Assembly: GCA_026874595.1 (NCBI GenBank)
Contig: CM049307.1
Coordinates: 74,686,643 to 74,750,642, forward strand
Direction of reading: 5' to 3'
DNA length: 64,000 nucleotides
Origin: Sipunculus nudus
Lineage: Eukaryota > Annelida > Sipuncula > Golfingiida > Sipunculidae
This document shows positions 58,387 through 64,000 of the stretch, in pieces; position 1 is the stretch's first letter; every line of letters starts with the position of its first letter. The notes beneath the pieces were generated by a model. That model saw nothing but the letters and a program-made list of their open reading frames with translations, was not told where the DNA came from and made no database searches. A program made the position numbers and the translations under genes.

Positions 58387-61300
58387 ACTTTAGTACACCG
58401 CTTGGAGATCGGAAACTTAAAACTATTTAATCCAGGCAATAAACAAGGTAGAGATAGAATTCTCGGTATTGTAAATACGAGTGAAGAGTCATACTGGCAC
58501 CGGGTATATGTAGAAGGTGTGGTGAGGGTAATGTTGTGGTGTTTGTTGTTTTGTTGTGCTGGTTTGGGGTATTGTTTGGTGGATGTAATAATTATTAGGA
58601 ACATGCTTTAATTTATTATTTGAGGAATATGTATAAATTTGAGGAATATGTATAACCTATGCTCTTCTGGATTATGTAAATTTAATATACACATGCACAC
58701 ACATACATTTGCACAAGTCTGTTAAATGTTGCCAAATGATTAATAGAATAAAATATTTTCTGTTATTTTTGTCTTGATGTTCTTTGCTTAATTAAGGTCA
58801 CATACAGTTCATGGATGGGTCAATAGAACCTACAATCTCCAGATCAGGGGTCAGTTGCAATAATGTGACTTACCGGTAGGTCATGCTAGTGACTTGAGCC
58901 CAGGGCCATATGTTTGTCACTATGGTAATCATTATGCCATCACAATTGTTACAATAATATAAAGGCCTGCTTAAGTCTAGTAAAATGAAATTGCATCAAA
59001 ACTACACACTACTGAGCCATAAAGACAAGATACAAACTTAGGTGGTTTGGATTTATGTATAGCTATGAGAAAAACCCATGTTTTGGGTACCTGTCGCTAA
59101 ATAGAATGCAACTCTCATTTAAATTTAAATTTGAAGACAAAAACTGGCATTGATTTATAAATTATTATCAGTTGAATACTGTGCTTGCCTTTATATCTGT
59201 GAGGCAGAAATTTTACAATGTCTTCAGTTCGAAAGTTTCAAGAGGGTTTCATTTTCGCGATCGCACGGGAACCTATAATAACTTTGTACAGCAGTATTTT
59301 TATTTATTATAATTTTTAATAAAAATTAATAAATCCCAAAATACCTCATTCATTTCTTTTACAGTCATTATATTATGCTCTGTGTCACAGTCAATATATG
59401 CAAATCATTATTGCATGTTTTACAATAATCAATGCTTGTTTGCATTATCCAAACCTAATATATTCACAGATTTGTGCAGATACATCACATCCTATTATTC
59501 ATCTAGGTCAGTGTGGCATCTAATTCCTAGTGATTTCATATTTGCAGTTATTTCTTATTCACAAATACGACAAAATGAAAAACCCTTGTAAAAAAAAAGA
59601 AAAAATGTAAATGAGTGCAAGTGTCCAGCTTAATTGCGCCACATGGGAGCAGCATCACAGCTGGCATAAATGGCTGTCATGTCCACCAGTGAACCGACTG
59701 CAACACAAAACACTCTTGTTCAACTTTATTTCACATTATTATGATACAATATTACATAGGCATATTCATCATATGATTGGTGTTACTTTTTGGCTTCAAA
59801 TTTGAAGTGAAGTGAGTGTTTCATTAAAGGTATACCCAAAACACCAGTGTTTTAGGCAGCCCCCACCTCACATTAAATGTTGCTGTTCAAATACAAAATA
59901 GTTCCCCGTTTATGCCAGAGATGGCGATCAGTCATAGCTATAAATAAATAAAAATCTCCCCCACTGGTATCTCGTCTTCATGGCTTAGTTAGTAGCTTGT
60001 GAGACACCTAATCTAGATATAGTTCATTCGATTGTACATTCTTGTAGGACTCCTAATCTAGAGATTGTACATTTGATTCCAGACTCAGTTGAACTCTATT
60101 ATTTACAAGTAGTTCATATCAGAATAGTTGAAGTGAATGTAGGGACATGTAGGAACAAGGAGGAGGTAAAAATGAGAAAGTGAGATGAGATGGTTTAGTT
60201 ATGTTTCCATGTTTCAGAATGTAGACCCAATTCTTAACACACTCCCATCACCCTTTGTTTGGAAACAACAACTTGTAAATGCGACACCTGTTTTGACCAA
60301 GCAGACACGTAGGCCCAATTCTGACCAAGTACCATAACCTGTACCTGTACATCCTAGTTTCCTGTAGGTGCAAAATTGTACTCCTATAGACCAGGGTAGC
60401 ATTTCAGCCACAGCTGCACTATGATATAAAGGAGTAAATATGCAGTTTGGGAGATCTGCTGAAAAGCTGCTCCCCAGGATTTGCCACGGGTGCCACCCTT
60501 CAGTGTTTAACCTCCCCAGGCTGGGGCGTTAGTCCTGTAGGCCTGCATGTGGTTTCTATTGAGAAATATGCTATAAATCTTTTAAATTGCCAAAAAACCA
60601 AAACAGGGGGCCTGCCAATCAGCGATTGCAACCAGTCATGCTGCAGGGGCAACTCCCTGACCCATCTGTGAAAAGGGACTCTGACTGGCTGGAGGGCCTG
60701 GCTGGCTTTTTTTCAGGGGATAGGCGAGTTTTTTTTTGCACTAAGACAACAACAGCATGTGATGTTGGCCTGTGTCTAGGCGGTGAAAATTATTCCCTGC
60801 CTCTGTCCCCTTGGTATGTGCCTGCCAGCCAACAGGGGCACTACAGTGGGAATTTCAGTGATATATAGGAGGGAGTTTACAATTCAGGCTGCTGTTTGAG
60901 ACAGTGAAAGGACTATTGGTGTCTATGTCTACGTGGTTATGGTGTTCTTAACCCGTTTGTATGTCTGCTGTGTGCATTTGTGGGTCCGTCTTGTGGCTAA
61001 CCTGTAGTGAGTGAGAGAGTCAATTAATATCACACATAACATGCAATTGTGGAGCTCTTTACCAGGTCTCGAACCAGCAACCATGTGTTAACAAGTCCTA
61101 CGCACTGCCATCTGCCCCATGCAAGACGAGTTGGGAAAGAGAGTTCAAGTGAGGATATTTATATCTACTATTGTGTGGAATTCAGTAGGAACTAAATGAC
61201 CTAATATGATGTTTGTTTGTGCGAGTGAGAATTGGTTGTAGTTGTTAAAATGATGGTTAATTTTTGTTAAGCCTTTGCGACCTCCTAGCACTTGCAAAAG

Positions 61301-62737
61301 CTTAAAAAAATTAACCCTCAGCCGTTTGGTAACTGCCTGCTTCTATAGCGTACTCCGTCTCGCGCTTCGCATGGAGAAGTTGGATTTACTGATATTGTGC
61401 ATACTGTGTTGTACATGCACGATATTGTGTGTATAGCCTCAGCCAAAGACATCTGCACAAGTTTGTCTGTCCCTTGTTTTTGAAAGTTGTGGCCCCTGAC
61501 ATGTATATTGTGGCCGTGTAATGGTGAAATTGTAGACAGAAAAACTCTTATAAGTGCTAAATATGCACATCAAAATACATCAGATCGTATCTTTGGTATA
61601 AAATGAGTCTTTCTGGCAACATTACCACATTCTATTTCAATGACACATTATCCCATATTATCCTTGCAAGCCTGCCATGATTTAAACATACCAAACTGTA
61701 GGAACTTGTTGCGAGGGGTTTGGTAACTGCCTGCTTCTATAGTGTACTCCGTCTCGCGCTATGCATGGAGAAGGTGGATTTACTGGTATTGTGGGAAGCG
61801 GATCTCCGGGCAATATGGTGGTCTCTGGATGATCTCAAGGTGAGGTTTCCTTGGATAACTCAATTAATACTTTGTGCACTTGCAAGTTAAGTATTATAAT
61901 TGATGCGGATGTCATCAAGAAGTGTATGGGGAAGGTTTAATACGAATTGCTGCCTTATTAAGATATTGCGATCTTTGGCGGGAGATCTCTGGGTTTTAGG
62001 TACTCTAGTGGCAGAACTATAGAAACCAGGCTGCAGCCTACCGCAGGTACCTTATGCACAATGGGTGTTGCATAATAAATTGTTTCCTGACACAGGCCCC
62101 GATATATATAATTTTCCTGAGAATTCCCGTATTTAATTTTGCTCATAACTGGAGTCTATAATATTAGAAGAGGAGGGGTCCGGGGAACCTAGGTTCCCCG
62201 CCTGAACGGGAATGAGGGGGCGGAGCTTCCACCTTAAGCTTAATTCTCCTGTTCAAATAGTAAATGGTTCCCCCTTTTTCAGATAGATGGGGCTTCAATC
62301 ACGGATATAAATGAACAAAACTCGCCCCTGCTGGTATCTCGTCTTCACGGCTCACTTAGTAGTGTGTAGGGCTCCTAGTCTAGAGATCGTAGGTTCGATT
62401 TCCGATTCAGGTGACTTCTGATGTTTAGTAGTTGTTTATGTTAGAAGAGTTGATATGAGTGTAGGGACATCTACAGGGAAAAGTAAGAGTTAAAATAGGG
62501 ATTGAGAGGAGACAGTTTTATTTATATTTTCATGTTCCTCAATACAAGCGTAGCCCGCGTTTTATAGTGGCTCACACCCCGTCTTGCATCTTAGTCTTAG
62601 GACGAGCCTGTCTGTCCCGTGCCTGTCTGTGGCTGTGCCGTGGATAATACTTACCATTCTTGACAAAACTTTATGCCAACAAAGCCAGGGCCGACACCAT
62701 GTTGTTCTGAACTGAGATCTTGTTCGTCGATATCCAT
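49124..62737 (-). CDS. POLR2I: RNA polymerase II subunit RPB9, whole spliced gene
   Basis: RPB9 is a small two-zinc-ribbon subunit on the jaw of RNA polymerase II, involved in elongation, start selection and fidelity. The CDS joins (minus) 62737-62655, 53444-53390, 50948-50875, 50232-50106 and 49186-49124: 402 nt, 133 aa; the human protein is 125 aa, the difference being in the variable N terminus. Zinc ribbon 1 uses Cys25, Cys28, Cys47 and Cys50. [12 protein letters not shown] at 83-94 is the family hallmark. Zinc ribbon 2 uses Cys94, Cys97, Cys122 and Cys127, ending HRWTE. All junctions are GT-AG and in phase. Intron 1 is 9.2 kb and full of repeats. It converges with RPS14. Confidence 0.96.
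49187..50105 (-). other. POLR2I intron 4
   Basis: About 0.9 kb. A 136-aa minus-strand ORF (49356-49766) lies inside it; I see no family motif and treat it as chance. Confidence 0.55.
50106..50232 (-). CDS. POLR2I: POLR2I coding exon 4
   Basis: Acceptor GTATATTTCAG precedes it. It encodes [10 protein letters not shown] through [17 protein letters not shown] to SSKAE and ends GAG|GTAGGA. Confidence 0.96.
50233..50874 (-). other. POLR2I intron 3
   Basis: About 640 bases. A block at 50735-50785 (GGTGGTCTTTAAACC, AGGTTTTACTGTAT) resembles one terminus of a pogo-like MITE, but I could not find its partner. Confidence 0.45.
50875..50948 (-). CDS. POLR2I: POLR2I coding exon 3
   Basis: Acceptor ATTTATTTCAG precedes it. 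It encodes [14 protein letters not shown] and on to ..NKIQHDI, closing the first zinc ribbon, and ends GA|GTAAGG. Confidence 0.95.
51158..51990 (-). mobile_element. Family B element, copy B2, worn and shortened
   Basis: On the minus strand the 5' end is TTGTATCCGTCAAAACGAAG and the 3' part has CTCTGATTTTGGCAGATACA, then a reduced hairpin (TAGTCAACATATTTTAG). The interior (51240-51830) is the inverse of the 280-bp unit of B1, about two units, including an exact GGTGGCGCCACC at 51712. The CCG run and one hairpin arm of B1 are missing. Lies in POLR2I intron 2. Confidence 0.68.
51991..52739. other. POLR2I intron 2 with a diffuse AT-rich repeat
   Basis: Between 52430 and 52690 the words CCATGAATGAATGT, CACAAATACA and ATTTATTAAAT recur three or four times at about 70-75 bp spacing, a weak tandem repeat. 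No gene. Confidence 0.45.
52740..53369. mobile_element. TIR element, 630 bp, abutting POLR2I exon 2
   Basis: The left end AGTCCGTTCCAGTGCCCCTG is inverse to the right end, which read inward is AGTCCGTTCAGTACCCCCTG. Similarity continues through TCCACCTG and TTTTTCNCNATTAT for about 43 bases. Flanks are GGTAC and AAAGT; no target duplication was recognised. The right end is 20 bases from the 5' splice site of POLR2I exon 2. No transposase. Confidence 0.7.
53390..53444 (-). CDS. POLR2I: POLR2I coding exon 2
   Basis: Acceptor TTTGTGTTTTACAG precedes it. It encodes [18 protein letters not shown] and ends GCA|GTAAGT. A TIR element begins only 20 bases into the following intron. Confidence 0.95.
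53445..54500. other. POLR2I intron 1, first part, with a TGACCT-type repeat end
   Basis: 54000-54300 carries one unit of the TGACCT-rich family (GTGACCTTGACCTTTGCCC at about 54105) followed by GGATGGACGGATTGACAGAC and a GACAGACAGACAGG run. This is another GGACGGAC-type element end. No intact partner end was found. Confidence 0.5.
54501..55300. repeat. near-perfect inverted repeat, 268-bp arms, 264-bp spacer
   Basis: Left arm 54501-54768 (GGCATGTGATCCCCTCATGG to CACAGTTCACTTG) and right arm 55033-55300 are inverse copies of equal length, with only a few differences seen (for example GCAGGCAGG against GCAGCCAGG). The arm itself contains internal repeats: four CCTCATGGG units and three GTTCAC...CAGT units. 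A diverged third copy of part of the arm follows at 55300-55395. It lies in POLR2I intron 1, so the transcript could form a long hairpin. Confidence 0.9.
55301..57955 (-). repeat. diverged repeat array with a third element-type terminus
   Basis: A unit containing CGGCCAAAATTCACC and CCATTTGAACAAACT recurs at about 56048, 56500, 57152, 57327 and 57646, with irregular spacing and interleaved GGTGGC(G/A)CCACC blocks (56329; exact at 57474). The right end, GGACGACGGACGACACC then ATCGCATAAGCTCAC and GTTCGCTAAAAA (about 57900-57955), parallels family A ends: GGACGGAC tract, CATNGC, hairpin region, AAAAA. The opposite end was not found. Confidence 0.6.
57956..59876. other. POLR2I intron 1; long (TA)n at 58314-58382
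   Basis: A pure TA run of about 68 bases lies at 58314-58382. A tRNA-like SINE head is at 58845-58950. No gene; the ORFs crossing the TA run are artefacts. Confidence 0.65.
58845..58950 (-). repeat. tRNA-derived SINE head
   Basis: On the minus strand, GATGGCATAATGATTACC (A-box-like) is followed by CTGGGCTCAAGTCACT (B-box-like) at tRNA spacing. Degenerate; not a functional tRNA. Confidence 0.5.
59877..60250 (+). repeat. SINE-like repeat, copy 1 (partner at 62245-62560)
   Basis: Shares TGTTCAAATA, the block CTGGTATCTCGTCTTCA, GGCT(T/C)A(G/C)TTAGTAG, CTAGAGAT, TGTAGGGACAT and a late TATNTTTCCATGTT(T/C)C with 62245-62560. Here the CTAATCTAGA segment is duplicated, suggesting internal replication of the tRNA-like part. 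Confidence 0.65.
60251..61323. other. POLR2I intron 1, spacer with one SINE head
   Basis: Moderately GC-rich, with no conserved coding sequence. Overlapping 74- and 93-aa ORFs at 60447-60868 have no recognisable motif. A tRNA-like repeat lies at 61030-61125. Confidence 0.4.
61030..61125 (-). repeat. tRNA-derived SINE head with intact B box
   Basis: The minus strand has GGCAGTGCGTAGGACTTGTT (A-box position) and GGTTCGAGACC, a full match to the pol III B-box consensus, followed by TGGTAAAGAGCTCC. The anticodon stem does not pair convincingly, so it is called a SINE. Confidence 0.6.
61324..61793. repeat. 76-bp direct repeat, 394 bp apart
   Basis: 61324-61399 and 61718-61793 both run GTTTGGTAACTGCCTGCTTC to TTTACTG(A/G)TATTGTG and include CGTCTCGCGCT and GCATGGAGAAG. 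About five differences were seen. Confidence 0.85.
62245..62560 (+). repeat. SINE-like repeat, copy 2
   Basis: Partner of 59877-60250. GGCTCACTTAGTAGTGTG (A-box-like) and GATCGTAGGTTCGATTTC (B box GGTTCGATT) make a tRNA-like head preceded by about 90 bases of unrelated sequence. Lies less than 100 bases from the donor of POLR2I exon 1. Confidence 0.65.
62655..62737 (-). CDS. POLR2I: POLR2I coding exon 1
   Basis: It starts at the only nearby ATG (CATCATCATGG), encodes residues 1-27 plus two bases of Cys28 (ending [10 protein letters not shown]), and closes GAATG|GTAAGT. Confidence 0.94.
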
Positions 62738-63340
62738 GATGATGGGGAAAACAGGTAAAATACTTCTTATGTCGTCACAACAGTGCCAGTCGAGTCGCAC
62801 AGTGCACCTAATTTCGCTCACGCAGCACTTATTAGTGTCACGGAAATTGTATAACCTTTTATATTTTCCCGTGTATTATTATTACACAAAACTGTAAATT
62901 CGAACTACACTCATAATAAACTTCCACATCACATTGGTTTTCAATTTCCATTAACTTATTAATTTTGTTTTTATAACAGAATAATTCAGTAATCCAAACA
63001 GGCCTGTTGAACAACTTAGGCTACATTAAGAAAATTTATCGCTTTATGGACCATGGGAACAAAATGTGGTGCGAGCGGGGGATATATTTAGTTAAGATGC
63101 AAAAGCACAGATTAGCGCTCAATATTACAAATGATCAGGTCCTCATTAACGAAAAAAGAGACACACATAAGAGGGTGGTGAATGCAAAGAATTTTTTTTT
63201 ATTTTTTGTTCAATCCATAACATTGAATATATATTTTAAACCAACTTGAAATGTAAAGTTTGTTAGGTCTGTTTTTGATTGACAGATAGAGATTTTATGG
63301 ATTTTAACCAGTTAGGCAAAAAAATTAATAATAAAAAGTA
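62738..63340 (-). promoter_or_regulatory. POLR2I upstream region
   Basis: The first 150 bases upstream of the ATG include TGACGACATAAG, CAGTCGAGTCGCAC and TTTCGCTCACG, CpG-bearing and plausible for a promoter. No TATA box at a convincing position. Beyond about 62900 it is AT-rich and unrecognised. Confidence 0.4.
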
Positions 63341-63588
63341 TGGTTCTCAGGCACCGCACGCATCAATTTTAACCCCCGCATCAAAAATTTTGATTTTAAT
63401 TTTTATCTTTCAAGAAGTTAAATAATATAATATATGTTGTGCTTTTACCTGTTTAGCACGAAAAAAAAATGTTTGTTTTTCATGCTTTTCCATGGTCATA
63501 TGACATTTTTATCGAAACATACAAAAAAGGTAAAAAATATAAAAATACCACCCGCCCGCACTGATTTCTGAAAAGTGCCTGAGAACCA
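63341..63588. mobile_element. TA-flanked MITE, 248 bp
   Basis: Ends TA|TGGTTCTCAGGCAC (left) and GTGCCTGAGAACCA|TA (right) are perfect 14-base inverted repeats, with further GCACGC / GCCCGCAC similarity inside. AT-rich centre with no coding capacity. Confidence 0.8.
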
Positions 63589-64000
63589 TATATACTTTAT
63601 TTTCCCTTATATTAATAGGTAGTTTACACTAGTAATAAGAGTTAATATAAGTATAGGCCTAAATTTTGTCTGATTGTTCTTATAAGAAATGTTAAAATAC
63701 CAAGAATATATTCATACAAGGGAGAGCTTTCCGTAAGGAAATACGATTCACAATGATATCTGCCTGGCGGTGTAATTGGAGCGTCAGGACTAATGGTCGT
63801 TGATGATGATGATGAATGTAATACATGCACCTCCCAAGCTGAAACAATCACGCGTGTCACCAGTGGTGCGGTCACTAGGACAGGCATCCAACACACAGGG
63901 TCAGCAGTACTCAACACAAGTGCTGCGTAGACCATTGACTTGTATGCGCTCCGCCCGCTAGATAAATGAAGGCAGAGGCCTGTGGCTCTGTATATACAAC
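63589..64000. other. window end, nothing firmly recognised
   Basis: Somewhat higher GC from 63760. A short GATGAT run lies at 63797-63815. The 97-aa minus ORF (63642-63935) shows no family motif. Confidence 0.4.

Noticed and set aside
62361-62430. Possible functional tRNA gene
   Set aside because: The B box is good, but acceptor and anticodon stems do not pair and a second dispersed copy exists at 59877-60250.

Overview
This is a 64 kb piece of an AT-rich animal nuclear genome. It has spliced genes with GT-AG introns of up to 9 kb, many interleaved non-autonomous DNA elements, tRNA-derived SINE-like repeats and microsatellites. There are no operons and no long intronless ORFs. The style of the repeats (palindromic termini, GGACGGAC tracts beside AGCTCAGCTGA or ATAAGCTCAC ends) suggests a mollusc, probably a bivalve. 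That placement is an inference from general familiarity and was not tested.

Three conserved genes anchor the window. (1) The N-terminal coding exon of a ZSWIM8-like gene lies on the minus strand at 25499-25676; later exons were not recognised. (2) RPS14 (uS11) is complete on the plus strand, 27957-37599, with four coding exons giving 151 aa. (3) POLR2I (RPB9) is complete on the minus strand, 49124-62737, with five coding exons giving 133 aa. ZSWIM8 and RPS14 are head to head with about 2.3 kb between start codons. RPS14 and POLR2I converge across about 11.5 kb of repeats. Two weaker coding candidates are a 94-aa membrane-like ORF at 270-554 (minus) and a 47-aa ORF antisense in RPS14 intron 2 (34999-35142).

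Most of the rest is mobile DNA. Family A (five copies: 3129-6733, 11569-13994, 29084-33914, 41512-45935, 46274-48363) has one constant pair of ends: an AGCTCAGCTGACT hairpin end and a GACCCATGGGTC palindrome end. Its interiors differ completely between copies. One copy holds a decayed endonuclease/exonuclease/phosphatase ORF, so the family looks Helentron-like. Family B/E (14547-16001, 29461-31039, 40397 to about 41445, about 51158-51990) has a TGTATCC end, a matching inverted repeat near the other end, a hairpin and a CTAG tail. A further family ends at about 57955. One B element sits inside an A element inside RPS14 intron 1, and two sibling A copies give the empty site. Cut-and-paste relics include a hAT MITE with a perfect 8-bp target duplication and several elements with TA target sites.

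Layout: 1-25 kb is repeats and unrecognised sequence, perhaps ZSWIM8 introns; 25.5-37.6 kb is the ZSWIM8/RPS14 pair; 37.6-49.1 kb is an intergenic repeat field; 49.1-62.7 kb is POLR2I, whose first intron carries a 268-bp-arm inverted repeat, tandem arrays and SINEs; 62.7-64 kb is upstream sequence with a MITE. The genes belong to separate core processes (microRNA turnover, translation, transcription) and share no pathway. All coordinates were counted by eye.
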